Assembly: GCA_016208305.1 (NCBI GenBank)
Contig: JACQYI010000009.1
Coordinates: 124,001 to 188,000 of the forward strand
DNA length: 64,000 nt
Origin: Oscillatoriophycideae cyanobacterium NC_groundwater_1537_Pr4_S-0.65um_50_18
GTDB lineage: Bacteria; Cyanobacteriota; Cyanobacteriia; Elainellales; Elainellaceae
Direction: 5' to 3'
In this document: piece by piece, positions 52,574 through 62,598 of the stretch
How the letters are laid out: the number at the start of each line of letters is the position of its first letter
Position numbering within the stretch: the stretch's first letter is position 1
The notes under the pieces: generated by a model
What the model saw: only the letters and a program-made list of their open reading frames with translations
The model's database searches: none
What the model was told of the DNA's origin: nothing
Program-made: the position numbers and the translations under genes

Positions 52574-55500
52574 GTGACCGATCGATTGAGAGCTGCTAGA
52601 TCTAGATGGGCAGGTAATCCTGCTGCGCTCTATGGCATAACAGTACTGTCTGTCGCTTTAGCGTTGGCCGTTACCTTGCTGTTGGGTTCACTGATGCAGG
52701 CAACCCCGTTGCAGCTGTTTTTTCTCGCGGTTATGGTAAGCGGCTGGTATGGGGGGTGGCAACAAGGATTGGTGGCAACAGCGTTGTCTGCTTTAGTGGT
52801 CAAATACTTCTTGATTGAACCGTATTACTCCCTAGAGATTACAAGTTCGGGCGTTGTCTTTAGGTTGAGTACATTTATCTTAGCGTCGGTGATTGTGAGT
52901 TGGCTCAACCAATCGCGGCAAACGGCTCAGAGCAAAGCTGAAAGAGCCTTTAAAGCCCTGCGTGAGAGTGAGGCTAGGTTTGGATGTTTGGCTGAGTCCA
53001 ACATCATTGGCATGATCGTGAGCGATCTAAAAGGTTTGATTTTAGAAGCCAATAACGCCTTTCTCAAAATTGTGGGCTACACCCAGCAAGACTTGCGATC
53101 GAGCCGATTGCGCTGGAGCGACATGACGCCTCCTGAATACCTGCCAATCACGGAACAGTCTCTGCAAGAACTCAGATCTACCGGAGTCTGCCCTCCCTTT
53201 GAGAAAGAATATATCCGTAAAGATGGGTCGCGAGTGCCTATTCTAATTGGCTCTGTCATGAAAGAAGAGACAGCCATTGGTTTTGTCTTAGATTTGAGTG
53301 AACGTAAACAAATAGAAGCCGCAAAGATGGAAGCCGCACAGCGAGAGCAAGCGCTGCATGCTGAAATTCAGACGGCAAGAGATCGGCTGGAAAATGTCTT
53401 GACCTGTATCAACGATCCATTTGTTGTGTTGGATCAGGATTGGTGCTACCTCTATATCAACGATCGCTTTGCCGAACTCGCCGGACAACCCAAGGCCAAC
53501 TTACTAGGCCGATGCATCTGGGACTTGTTTCCCGATACGGTGGGCAGTCAGCTTTACACCGAGGCATATCGCGCCTTCGCCGATCAGACACAGCGGCACC
53601 ATGAGTATTTTTATGCGCCTTGGCAGCGCTGGTTTGAAAACCACATTTATCCTTCGGCTCAAGGCGTGGCGATCCTGGCAACCGATATTACTGAGCGCAA
53701 GCGTATAGAAGACGATCGCAGGCGAGCAGAGGCAGAACTGCGCGAAAGTGAAGCCCGGTTTCGCAACATGGCAGATACCGCGCCTGTGCTGATCTGGATG
53801 TCGGGTGTTGACAAACTCTGCAATTACTTTAACCAGCCCTGGCTAGACTTTACAGGGCGCACAGTAGAGCAGGAAATGGGCAACGGCTGGTCAGAAGGAC
53901 TGCATCCCGACGATCGCCAACGCTGCTTAGATACTTATTTCGCTGCCTTTGATACCCGTCAGCCGTTTCAACTGGAGTATCGCTTTAGGCGCTTTGACGG
54001 CATATATCGTTGGATTGTTGATGTTGCCGTTCCCCGATTTACCTCAGAGGGCGATTTCTTAGGCTATATCGGTTCCTGCATTGATATAGAAGATCGCAAG
54101 CAGGCTGAAGGGGCTTTGCGTGAGAGCGAGGAGCGCTTCCGAACTCTGGCAGACAATATTTCTCAGTTGGCCTGGATGACGAACGCTAGCGGCTGGATCT
54201 TTTGGTACAACCAGCGTTGGTTTGACTACACAGGAACTACCTTAGAAGAAACGCAGGGCTGGGGTTGGCAGCAGGTGCATCACCCAGACCATGTCGATCG
54301 CGTCGTTGAAAGTTTCCACCGCTCTATTACAACAGGCGAACCCTGGGAAGATACCTTCCCGCTGCGCAGTAAAGATGGCACCTATCGCTGGTTTCTCTCT
54401 CAGGCGCGACCCATCCGAGACGAGTCTGGACGGATTCTGCGCTGGTTTGGCACCAATACCGACATTACCGATCGCAAACAAGCCGAAGAAGCCCTGCGCG
54501 ACAGCGAATCTCGGTTTCGCCTCATCGTGGAGAGCGCCAAGGAGTATGCCATTCTCACGATGGATATGGAAGCTCGAATTACCCAGTGGAATGCTGGAGC
54601 AGAGCGCCTTCTGGGCTACTGCGAAGCCGAAATTGTCGGGCAAAAAGGCCATCTGATCTTCACGCCGGAAGACAAAGCGCGGGGGGTCGCAGACCAAGAG
54701 CTGCAAACGGCGTGGCAAATGGGCGAAGCCAAGGATGAGCGCTGGCACCAACGCAAGGATGGTAGCCGCTTTTGGGCCAGTGGGTTGATGATGCCCCTGC
54801 TCAATGAAGCAGGGCAGATTCAAGGGTTCATGAAAATCCTGCGCGATATGACGGCAGAGAAGCAGGCGAGCGAGAGACTGCAATTGCTATACGAAACAGC
54901 CAGCAACTTGCTTTCGACTGAGCAGCCGCTCGCGTTAATGAATAGCTTGTTTGACAAAGTTTCTAGCTTGATGGATGTACAGGTTTACTTTAACTTTCTA
55001 GTCGATGAACGGGACGGTCGCCCCATGTTGCGATTAGAGTCCTTTGGCGGCATTTCAGAAGAAGCTGCTGAAACCATTCGCTGGCTAGAATTTGGTCAAG
55101 GCATGTGCGGATTTGCTGCACAGGAGCAGCGTCAAATCGTCATTCATGATGTGCCCAACTCCAGCGAACCCAATGCCCATATCCTCGGCGCTTTTGATCT
55201 GTTGGCTTATGCCGGACAGCCTCTGATTGCGCAAGGAAAACTGTTGGGTGTCTTGTCTTTTGCCAGCCGGACGCGAACCCACTTCACTCAGGCAGAGGCA
55301 GATCTGCTGCAAGCCGCATCTGACCAGATGGCGGTAGCCATGGAACGCGCCAATCTCATGCAATCGCTGCGGCAGCAGGCCGAACAGCTTTCTCAAGCCA
55401 ACCGCATCAAGGATGATTTTTTGGCGGTGCTCTCTCACGAGCTGCGCACCCCGTTGAATCCTATTTTGGGCTGGTCAAAACTCTTGCGGAGCAAGAAGCT

Positions 55501-56533
55501 AAACGAAGCCACGGTGAATCGTGCCTTAGAAACGATCGAGCGCAATGCCCAACTGCAAACCCAGTTGATCGAGGATTTGCTCGATGTTTCCCGCATTTTG
55601 CAAGGAAAGCTGAGTCTGAATGTCAGCCTAGTAGACTTGGAGTTTATCATTCAAGCTGCTATGGAAACGGTGCAGCTAGCGGCTGAGGTCAAATCTATTC
55701 AAATTCAGACCCTAATTGCACCGGATGTAGGTCAAGTTTTAGGAGATTCCAGTCGCTTACAGCAGGTTATTTGGAATTTGTTGTCTAACGCAGTGAAGTT
55801 TACCCCCAACGGCGGCCGGGTCGATGTTCGGCTAGAACGCTACGATAACCAAGTGCAGGTCATCGTTAGCGATACCGGAAAGGGAATTTCTCCTGAGTTT
55901 TTGCCCTATGTCTTTGACTATTTTCGTCAGGCAGACAGTGCCACGACCCGCAAATTTGGCGGCTTAGGGCTGGGGTTGGCGATCGTCCGAAAAATTGTTG
56001 AGCTGCATGGTGGCAGAGTCTTTGTTGAAAGCCTGGGAGAAGGACAGGGTGCCACCTTTACCGTTACCCTACCGCATTCTTCAAGACCCGAACAGAGAAA
56101 TCATTCAAACCAAACGCCACCGCTGAGTGCCCCCTCTTCCTTAGCAGGATTACGCGTCTTAGTTGTGGATGACGAGGCCGATTCTCGTGAATTCATTGCC
56201 TTTGTGCTGGAACAGGAGCAGGCCGAAGTCATAGCGCTTGCTTCTGCCTTAAAAGCGGTGCAGACTATAGAGCAATACAAACCTGATGTGCTGCTGAGCG
56301 ATATTGGGATGCCCGATATGGATGGCTATATGCTAATGCGACAAGTCAGAGCGTTGCCTCCAGAGCAAGGTGGACGAATTGCGGCGATCGCACTTACAGC
56401 CTATGTGGGAGAGCTTGACCAACAGCAGGCTCTCACTGCGGGCTTTCAGATTCATTTGTCAAAACCGATCGATCCAGAACAACTTGTGCTGGCGATCGCC
56501 CAAGTTACGGGAAGAAGACGAGTCAGTTCTTAG
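52574..56533 (+). CDS. multi-PAS/GAF hybrid histidine kinase with receiver
   Basis: 1319 residues from GTG 52574, with AGGAG eight bases upstream. An N-terminal four-helix membrane unit of the KdpD DUF4118 type (about 18-110) is followed by five PAS/PAC modules (about 130-240, 265-375, 390-510, 515-635, 640-760; each linked by 'ERKQIE'/'DRKQAE' helices), a GAF domain (about 775-920, ERGD...GMCGFAAQEQRQIVIHDVP), the H-box FLAVLSHELRTPLNPILGWS, an ATPase with N-box LLSNAVKFTPNGG, DTGKGIS and GGLGLGLAIV, and a C-terminal receiver (VVDDEADSREF, LLSDIGMPDMDG, ALTAY, SKPID). All catalytic residues seem intact. Signal unknown; tandem PAS suggests redox, light or small-ligand sensing. Confidence 0.96.
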   Translation: MTDRLRAARSRWAGNPAALYGITVLSVALALAVTLLLGSLMQATPLQLFFLAVMVSGWYGGWQQGLVATALSALVVKYFLIEPYYSLEITSSGVVFRLSTFILASVIVSWLNQSRQTAQSKAERAFKALRESEARFGCLAESNIIGMIVSDLKGLILEANNAFLKIVGYTQQDLRSSRLRWSDMTPPEYLPITEQSLQELRSTGVCPPFEKEYIRKDGSRVPILIGSVMKEETAIGFVLDLSERKQIEAAKMEAAQREQALHAEIQTARDRLENVLTCINDPFVVLDQDWCYLYINDRFAELAGQPKANLLGRCIWDLFPDTVGSQLYTEAYRAFADQTQRHHEYFYAPWQRWFENHIYPSAQGVAILATDITERKRIEDDRRRAEAELRESEARFRNMADTAPVLIWMSGVDKLCNYFNQPWLDFTGRTVEQEMGNGWSEGLHPDDRQRCLDTYFAAFDTRQPFQLEYRFRRFDGIYRWIVDVAVPRFTSEGDFLGYIGSCIDIEDRKQAEGALRESEERFRTLADNISQLAWMTNASGWIFWYNQRWFDYTGTTLEETQGWGWQQVHHPDHVDRVVESFHRSITTGEPWEDTFPLRSKDGTYRWFLSQARPIRDESGRILRWFGTNTDITDRKQAEEALRDSESRFRLIVESAKEYAILTMDMEARITQWNAGAERLLGYCEAEIVGQKGHLIFTPEDKARGVADQELQTAWQMGEAKDERWHQRKDGSRFWASGLMMPLLNEAGQIQGFMKILRDMTAEKQASERLQLLYETASNLLSTEQPLALMNSLFDKVSSLMDVQVYFNFLVDERDGRPMLRLESFGGISEEAAETIRWLEFGQGMCGFAAQEQRQIVIHDVPNSSEPNAHILGAFDLLAYAGQPLIAQGKLLGVLSFASRTRTHFTQAEADLLQAASDQMAVAMERANLMQSLRQQAEQLSQANRIKDDFLAVLSHELRTPLNPILGWSKLLRSKKLNEATVNRALETIERNAQLQTQLIEDLLDVSRILQGKLSLNVSLVDLEFIIQAAMETVQLAAEVKSIQIQTLIAPDVGQVLGDSSRLQQVIWNLLSNAVKFTPNGGRVDVRLERYDNQVQVIVSDTGKGISPEFLPYVFDYFRQADSATTRKFGGLGLGLAIVRKIVELHGGRVFVESLGEGQGATFTVTLPHSSRPEQRNHSNQTPPLSAPSSLAGLRVLVVDDEADSREFIAFVLEQEQAEVIALASALKAVQTIEQYKPDVLLSDIGMPDMDGYMLMRQVRALPPEQGGRIAAIALTAYVGELDQQQALTAGFQIHLSKPIDPEQLVLAIAQVTGRRRVSS

Positions 56534-56580
56534 GCGAGAGCCAGATTGGGTCGATCGCCAACGGTTTGGACTAAGCTACG

Positions 56581-56668
56581 CGCAGCCCAAAACCCTAAAA
56601 ACTGGATTTCAAAAGCGCTTCGAGCCTCTGAAATCCAGCTTTTAGAAAAAAATAGGAGGGCTTTGTAA
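56581..56668 (+). repeat. repeat family 2, third copy
   Basis: Contains CCCAAAACCCTAAAA, a stem AAAACTGGATTTCA/TGAAATCCAGCTTT (56598-56611, 56629-56642) and the family block TTTAGAAAAAAATAGGAGGG. It matches the second hairpin and tail of the 9994-10106 copy. It again lies between convergent genes and probably terminates both. Confidence 0.72.
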
Positions 56669-56686
56669 TCTACTGAGGACAGGAGA

Positions 56687-57463
56687 TTAAGCTGATTCTC
56701 TCCTCAGGGCAGAATCAAACTCATAACCGTATTGGGGATCTTGGGTGCCGAGTAACTTATCCCAAAACGTAAAGTATAGGCCGTAATGCACTGTGTACTT
56801 GCGGTGATGAAGCGAGTGATGGGTGGGGCCAATAAACCACTTTGTAAACCAATGGTGGGGAAAGGAGGGAGGAAATAACTCAAATCCTAAATGATTCCAT
56901 ACCGTCCATATCGTCATAGTCATCACCACGCTGATCAAAGTGATGAAATGGAGCGGCAAAATGAAAACGATGCCGATTAGGAAAAAAGCTTGAACGATCG
57001 CCTCAGGTAGGTCAAACGCAAAGGATGTCCAGGGGGTGGGATCACCTGAGCGATGGTGCCCCCGGTGAAACCACTTGAAGAGACTGGGGTGATGAAATAT
57101 CCGATGAGCGAAGTAAAAATAAGCATCCTGAAGGATGAGCACTGCCGCAAAGCTGAATCCTAAATACCACAAGCCATGCTGATAGGGATTGCTGTATAAG
57201 AGGGTCATGCCGCGATCGTACATCGATATAACAAAGGCTGCACCCAGCGCAAAAACCACCGTTGAAAGACTCGACAGTTTGATGTCTCTGAGCATGGACT
57301 GTCTGAGGGGAGGCTTCAGGCGCAACCGCCGACTGCTAACAGACTTCCTTAGAACCGAATAAAATAGCCAGTGCGCGCCTCCAGCAATGAGAAAGTATCG
57401 GGTGAGGATAATCCAAAAGAAGGCAAGCAGGTAGAACCAGAATGAATGGGTTATTAATCTCAA
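56687..57463 (-). CDS. sterol desaturase / fatty acid hydroxylase superfamily protein
   Basis: 258 residues with about five hydrophobic segments and the three His clusters that bind a di-iron site: HRIFHH near 119-124, HRGHH near 132-136, and THHSLHHRKY in the last third. It is an integral membrane oxygenase that may act on sterol-like, carotenoid or fatty acyl substrates; the carotenoid hydroxylase CrtR has a different His pattern. The predicted start is TTG 57463, since no upstream ATG exists before a stop, and the first membrane helix begins within ten residues. Convergent with the hybrid kinase, with repeat family 2 between the two. Confidence 0.93.
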   Translation of the reverse strand: MRLITHSFWFYLLAFFWIILTRYFLIAGGAHWLFYSVLRKSVSSRRLRLKPPLRQSMLRDIKLSSLSTVVFALGAAFVISMYDRGMTLLYSNPYQHGLWYLGFSFAAVLILQDAYFYFAHRIFHHPSLFKWFHRGHHRSGDPTPWTSFAFDLPEAIVQAFFLIGIVFILPLHFITLISVVMTMTIWTVWNHLGFELFPPSFPHHWFTKWFIGPTHHSLHHRKYTVHYGLYFTFWDKLLGTQDPQYGYEFDSALRRESA

Positions 57464-57813
57464 AATATGGGTTGCGATTGCAAATTCAAGCCAAATAAAT
57501 CAGCATTTCTGCCTCAATAGTGCCATTGTAGGTTAAGAGCCTTGGGTGAATCGTGTCCGCAACAAAGATTGTGCCTAATTTCAACCTTTAGTCGATAGTA
57601 TGGATGATCTGCATATTGAGGGCAAAGCCTATTGCCTGCTTTCCATAAGGAAGGGTGAGCAAGGGTACATCTCATCGTTAGGGGAGCAGATATTTTGAGT
57701 GATGGGAGAGTGGAATAACGGCGATCGCATTATCCCCCCTCTCGCTCTCGTAACATTGAGAGACTCTCTCAACTGCTAGATGCGCCCATAAGCGACATTC
57801 TGAGCGGCTAGGC
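57464..57813. other. intergenic region with MITE copy
   Basis: 350 bases. It holds copy 3 of repeat family 1 (57663-57787), just past the STAND gene stop. No gene. Confidence 0.6.
57663..57787 (+). repeat. MITE-like element family 1, copy 3
   Basis: 125 bp with GGGTACATCTCATCGTTAGG at the left end and GCTAGATGCGCCC at the right, aligned with copies 1 and 2 but lacking about 14 central bases. It lies 27 bases 3' of the STAND ATPase gene. Confidence 0.8.
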
Positions 57814-59352
57814 TTAAGCAGTCGTATGCTGATTGAACACGATCTTAAGCTTTGACTTAGACAAGCTTGACTTAGACAAGAAGGTGTCTTGCTGTTCGCT
57901 AAGACATTCATTGACATAAAGGTGGATCATTCGATCAAGGGTGATATAGGTTCCCTGCCGATGCAAAAACGATCGCCGACTGAGAGAGTCTAACCCTTCT
58001 AGTAAGCCCTGCGGATTCATCAATGAGGCGATTTCATCGCGCAATCGTGATACTGCGACGGGCTGGTGATACCGGGCTAGATGATAAGCCAACTCCCGCT
58101 CTAAGTGAGAGAGGCGATCGAACTGTTGACTCAAGAGTTCACGCAAGTTGTTGAACAGGAACTGTCCATCTTTGAGAGACTTCAGATAGTCCGAGATGTG
58201 CCCATCAAAATAATGCTGGATGTGGATTGCAACTATTTTCAATATCAATGGATTACCGTTGTATTGATCAACAAGCGACTGCCAATGGTCTGTCGAGCCG
58301 ATGAGATGATCACAGGTTTTGAGCATCTGCTGGCAGTCTGAAACTGATAAACCGTCAAGCTGGAGCGATCGCACATAGTTGCCTGCGGTGAGGCCAATAG
58401 CTCTCGGTTTCTCTCGACTGGTGATGATTAAACAACTCTGGTGAGAGACTTCTGCAACGACTTTCAGGAGTTCACCATAGCCTTCATATCCGGGACGACA
58501 GTAGCCAGCATATTGCTCACCTGACAAGATGGAATTGAAGTGATCAAAAACTATCAAACAGCGATAATTCTGAAGCTTTTCGATCAATAGCCCTGTCAAT
58601 TCTTCAAGATGAGCCGGGAGTTCTATCTTTTCTCCAGTTTGTTGCATCAGAGATTGCAGCATACTGCTCACAACCGTCTGAAGGGCAGGCGCATGGTTGA
58701 GAGACTTCCAAATCACAACCTCAAATTCAGGCTGCATTTGCTTCGCTAACAACGTTGCCAACGCCGTTTTTCCTGATCCAGCCATGCCCAAAATCTTGAC
58801 TAGGCGGCAATGTTCTGTGACGATGGCCTGTCTGAGTTGAGCCGATTCCTCAACCCGACCGTAAAGCCTTGCTCCATCCAATACCTCGCTCCACTCTTGA
58901 CGTTTGGGCAAGGCTGTTTCTAAAGTGCGTTCTATGCCTGTTTCAGATGACTCTAGAGATGGTTCTAAAGGCAGTTCGGCAGGTGATTCTATGGGTGATT
59001 CTGCGGGCGATTCTGCGGGCAGTTCGGTAGGGGCTGCTTGCGCTTCAACGCCTCGCTGATATAACCCAGCATGGGCGCAGTCCCCATCGTCGAGCTGAAG
59101 TTGCAATACGTGAAAAACAAGCTGAATCGATCGCTTATCTACTCCATGAACTCCATTGAGGATTTTTCTCACGGTGATGGGGTGAATACCGTTAGGCTCG
59201 CTCAATTGCACTCGCTCCGCTATGGTTCGAGGGCTTTGTCGCAAGCGAGTTTGGGTTTCTAACTGTTTGACGCGCTCACGGAGCTTTTGCAAACCTGCAC
59301 GAGTCAGAACAAAGCCACGATATCGTTGGGGGTTATGTAGCGCTTGTGTCAT
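57814..59352 (-). CDS. STAND / NB-ARC-like ATPase without repeat domain
   Basis: 512 residues. The N-terminal 85 residues look like a DNA-binding or effector-associated helical domain (LQKLRERVKQLETQTRLRQSPRTIAERVQLS...TVRKILNG). A PAESPAESPIESPAELP low-complexity linker follows (about 110-140). The NTPase begins near 165: Walker A ILGMAGSGKTAL, Walker B CLIVFDHF, sensor IITSREKP and a winged-helix region. Cyanobacterial proteins of this type usually carry C-terminal WD40 or TPR sensor repeats; here the protein stops soon after the winged helix, ending in a Ser/Lys-rich duplication (LSKSSLSKS). A MITE copy lies 27 bases after the stop. Possibly truncated, or a genuinely short signalling ATPase. 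Confidence 0.88.
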   Translation of the reverse strand: MTQALHNPQRYRGFVLTRAGLQKLRERVKQLETQTRLRQSPRTIAERVQLSEPNGIHPITVRKILNGVHGVDKRSIQLVFHVLQLQLDDGDCAHAGLYQRGVEAQAAPTELPAESPAESPIESPAELPLEPSLESSETGIERTLETALPKRQEWSEVLDGARLYGRVEESAQLRQAIVTEHCRLVKILGMAGSGKTALATLLAKQMQPEFEVVIWKSLNHAPALQTVVSSMLQSLMQQTGEKIELPAHLEELTGLLIEKLQNYRCLIVFDHFNSILSGEQYAGYCRPGYEGYGELLKVVAEVSHQSCLIITSREKPRAIGLTAGNYVRSLQLDGLSVSDCQQMLKTCDHLIGSTDHWQSLVDQYNGNPLILKIVAIHIQHYFDGHISDYLKSLKDGQFLFNNLRELLSQQFDRLSHLERELAYHLARYHQPVAVSRLRDEIASLMNPQGLLEGLDSLSRRSFLHRQGTYITLDRMIHLYVNECLSEQQDTFLSKSSLSKSKLKIVFNQHTTA

Positions 59353-59689
59353 AGCGGATCAACTCCAGGCTATTCTAACGGCTGTCGTTATCATGACTGG
59401 GTATTCTGAGAAGATCCTTAATTTAGCGACCGATTTCTTTCCAATTTTGGAAAAATACAGGTCTAATTTGGGAATTTACATGATATCTAAGTTAGATACT
59501 GAGAATATATGAAGCTATGTGGAGAATTGTATGCAAAAAGAGAAGATCTTTAAAACACATCATCAGCGTTAGGTGCAATTTGTTTGAAGCCCTCCAAAAA
59601 TATTCCTGCCCTAACCGCTAGGATTACGGCGATAGGTTGGGCGTAGCCCTTCACGCTGCACCAAATCTGGACTGTTCGATCGCCTAAGG
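59353..59689. other. intergenic region
   Basis: 337 bases between the STAND gene start and the NarL-type regulator stop. No gene, repeat or strong hairpin seen. It should contain the STAND gene promoter. Confidence 0.5.
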
Positions 59690-60322
59690 CTAGAGATTGG
59701 CAATTCCTCGCTTAAGAGCCATGAGTACGGCTTGAGTGCGATCGCTCACACTTAGCTTACTCAAGATATTGTTGACATGATATTTGACGGTATTCTCCGT
59801 AATGTGCAAGCTATCTGCAATATCTTGATTACTTTTACCTTGTGCCATCAGTTGCAGCACATCGCGTTCGCGTTCACTCAACTGAGGTCGGCTGAGTCGC
59901 TCTGCTAGTTTTGCCCCCACCTCCGGAGGAATATATTGCTGACCGGCGTGAACGGTGCGAATCGCTTTCAGCAGCTCATCCAGAGGTGCGTCTTTGAGGA
60001 TATACCCCTTTGCTCCAGTTTGCAGTCCCCGGTAGATATCTTCGTCGGTATCATAGGTCGTTAAAATGACGATCCGAGCTGTGGGGAAATCCTGGCGGAT
60101 GGCAGCAATAACCTCTACACCGTTCATATCACCTAGCCGCAAATCCATCAGCGTCACATCCGGCTGATAGCGCCGAAACTGCTCGATCGCCTCAGCCCCA
60201 CTACTGGCTTCTGCCAGAGTTTCCATCCCAGATTCATATTTAACCATCAGCGCTAGGCCATTGCGGACGATCGGGTGATCATCAACAATGAGAATCCGAA
60301 TGGGAGAAGAGGAGGATGTCAT
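59690..60322 (-). CDS. NarL/LuxR family response regulator
   Basis: 210 residues. Receiver (about 7-122) with the acidic pair in ILIVDDHPIV, the phospho-acceptor Asp in VTLMDLRLGDMNG, Thr in VILTTYD and Lys in YILKDAP. The LuxR-type HTH (about 143-205) reads LSERERDVLQLMAQGKSNQDIADSLHITENTVKYHVNNILSKLSV. All key residues present. It overlaps the upstream GAF histidine kinase gene by four bases, so the two form a translationally coupled two-component system. Downstream targets are not identifiable here. Confidence 0.97.
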   Translation of the reverse strand: MTSSSSPIRILIVDDHPIVRNGLALMVKYESGMETLAEASSGAEAIEQFRRYQPDVTLMDLRLGDMNGVEVIAAIRQDFPTARIVILTTYDTDEDIYRGLQTGAKGYILKDAPLDELLKAIRTVHAGQQYIPPEVGAKLAERLSRPQLSERERDVLQLMAQGKSNQDIADSLHITENTVKYHVNNILSKLSVSDRTQAVLMALKRGIANL

Positions 60323-62319
60323 AAAGATTCAACAGGTACCTGAATGCAAATGTGGGTTCCCTGACCTAGCCGGCTCTGAATCGTCAGATGCCCGTTGATG
60401 CGATCGGCTCGTTCGGATAAACTAATCAATCCAAAACCGCCTGTATCTGAGGGAAACAGGAAGCCGCGCCCGTTGTCTTGAACGCATAGGCTGACGCTTT
60501 GAGTTTCGTAAGTTAATTTGACCTGAAGCTGAGTGGCATGCGCATGTTTGAGGGTATTGGTGATAGCCTCCTGCCCGATCCGCAGAAGATTTTTGCCAAC
60601 CAGAGGGGTTAGCGATCGCGGAGTGCCTTCAATCTCCATCTGAAATTGAATCGCAGTGCCTTGCGTCATTTGCTCAACACATTGAGAGAGCTTTGTCGCC
60701 AAATCTGCAAACTCTTCAGCCGTTGGATGCAGCGCCCATACAGAGCGTCGCGCTTTAGATAGAGCCGTGTTTGTCAGCGCCATAACGCGATCGAGAATCT
60801 GCGCGACTTCATCTGGCTCATGTTGTGCGATGCGCTTGGCCACACCTAGCTGGATTGAAATAGCCGTAAAGGCTTGGGCCAGGGTGTCATGAATCTCGCC
60901 TGCTAAGCGGTTCCGTTCTTGCAGCAAAGCCGACTGCTTGGCCTCGTCAGCCAAATGGGTCAGCCGAATCACCAGCGCCATTTGATGCGCTAGCGCCAAA
61001 ATTAGCTCCTCATCAACCGGGCGCAGCACAATCTGCTCTGAAAACGCCATTGCCAACAGTCCTAGAGGCTGATCGCCAATCATCAACACACAGCTACTCG
61101 TAGACTGGTAGCCTTTTGCCTGAAACCATTCTGCCACCCCCGTCCACAGCTCTGTCTCAAATTGCTCTGGTCGAAGAATAGCCAGCCTGGGCTGCTGGCA
61201 GAGTGCGGTAAAAATTGGAGTCCGGATAACTGAAATGGGCGATCGAAACAGGGCAGGTTCATCCTCTGCTGCCACCCAAAAGGCTTGTTCCTCTCGGCAG
61301 CGCATCCCCAGAGATAAGGTAGCGGTGGCAGCATCGTAGAAAAAGATGTGCCCCACTACGGCTTTGGCGTGCTGCACCACCTCTACCAGCAGATGACCCA
61401 ACACATCACTGAGGTCAGGCGTGCTAGACAGGTATCTCAAGCTGTTGCGTAAGAGCTGATTGGTGCGGGCAAGCTCTACGGCTTGGGCTTTCGCCGCATT
61501 TTCTTTCTCTTGGGCGATCGCTGCCTGCTGGGCTTCTTCTGCGAGGCGAGTTAACTCCATCGCCAAGACGGCATGATTGGCTAAAGCATGGGCTAGCTCG
61601 GCTTCTTCTGGATTGAAAGAATGGCGATCGGCAAACCTGAGGACTAGAATTCCGCGCAGTTCGTCATCTAGAAACATCGGAATCTTGAGTGCCGACTTGA
61701 TTCCTCGCTGCTTGAAGTAATCTCGAAACTGCTCGTAAGCGGGGCGAGTCTCAAAATCTTCTTCGTAATCGGCCACAATCTCTCGCTTGCGTAAGCGGGT
61801 CAGCACATCTTGATTGCGAATGTTTTTGGCAATTTCTGGGCTAAATCCAGGGTGAGCCATCTCCGATCGCATCTTAATGGCTGCGTCTTCGTAGGAGACA
61901 AATAGGCGAAAAATGCCATTTTCATAGCGCCAGAGTCCGGCTTCTGCCGCCGAAAATCTCTCTGTGCAGACCGTGAGCAAATGCCCCAGAAATTTCTCTA
62001 GCTCTGGTTCTTCTGCCAATTTTTGCAGAGAAGCCTGCAAGACCTCGTTGGCTTTACTGAGTTCTGCAACTCGCCTTTGCGCGGATTGCTCCTGGTCACG
62101 GATAAAGCCTTCCCGCCGCCTAAATTCTGAAACCTCTAGCTGTAAGGCAGCATGAGCCGCTTCTAAACTGGCACCCTGAACGGGAACGGGCGATCGCGAA
62201 TCATGGAGTTGCGATCGCAGCTTAGCGTTCTCTAGTTCCAGAGCCGCAATGTGTGCCTGAAGTTGAGCGATGGATTCATCAGGTTGCAGCGGAAAGTTTG
62301 ACACAGCGATCTTGATCAT
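60319..62319 (-). CDS. GAF-domain sensor histidine kinase (NarX/LiaS-like, HisKA_3)
   Basis: 666 residues, soluble with no membrane helices. An N-terminal coiled coil (about 14-45) is followed by a GAF domain (about 90-265; LEKFLGHLLTVCTERFSAAEAGLWRYENGIFRLF), a helical linker, a second GAF-like domain (about 290-450; LSDVLGHLLVEVVQHAKAVVGHIFFYD) and a HisKA_3 core. The phospho-accepting His is in NRLAGEIHDTLAQAFTAISIQL. The ATPase shows NTLKHAHATQ, DNGRGF and GGFGLISLSERA. It is coupled to the NarL-type regulator (ATGA overlap). GAF domains suggest a cytosolic signal such as redox, nitric oxide or a cyclic nucleotide; none is proved. ATG 62319 was kept as start. Confidence 0.95.
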   Translation of the reverse strand: MIKIAVSNFPLQPDESIAQLQAHIAALELENAKLRSQLHDSRSPVPVQGASLEAAHAALQLEVSEFRRREGFIRDQEQSAQRRVAELSKANEVLQASLQKLAEEPELEKFLGHLLTVCTERFSAAEAGLWRYENGIFRLFVSYEDAAIKMRSEMAHPGFSPEIAKNIRNQDVLTRLRKREIVADYEEDFETRPAYEQFRDYFKQRGIKSALKIPMFLDDELRGILVLRFADRHSFNPEEAELAHALANHAVLAMELTRLAEEAQQAAIAQEKENAAKAQAVELARTNQLLRNSLRYLSSTPDLSDVLGHLLVEVVQHAKAVVGHIFFYDAATATLSLGMRCREEQAFWVAAEDEPALFRSPISVIRTPIFTALCQQPRLAILRPEQFETELWTGVAEWFQAKGYQSTSSCVLMIGDQPLGLLAMAFSEQIVLRPVDEELILALAHQMALVIRLTHLADEAKQSALLQERNRLAGEIHDTLAQAFTAISIQLGVAKRIAQHEPDEVAQILDRVMALTNTALSKARRSVWALHPTAEEFADLATKLSQCVEQMTQGTAIQFQMEIEGTPRSLTPLVGKNLLRIGQEAITNTLKHAHATQLQVKLTYETQSVSLCVQDNGRGFLFPSDTGGFGLISLSERADRINGHLTIQSRLGQGTHICIQVPVESL

Positions 62320-62598
62320 CCATGAAAGCCTACAAAACGGAAATCAGACTACAGATGCATCCGCCTTTACTTTGCCGCAGTTGCCAGCTGGATTACAACC
62401 CCTGAGCATATCAATTACCCCACAGCAGGTTCAGACTGATCGAAAGTTGGGGTTTTTGCCCCTCCTTAAGGCTAGATTTGACCTAACGATTTAAGGGGGC
62501 AAAGACAATTCCTTCAGGGGGGGACATTTTGCCGTTAGCTTTGTAAGCTTTCCTATAACGAGCTGCGTCACCGAAATTTTTCAGATTGAACAAAACAC

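Noticed and set aside
54242-54883. 213-residue minus-strand open frame
   Set aside because: Antisense to the PAS region of the hybrid kinase, with implausible composition.
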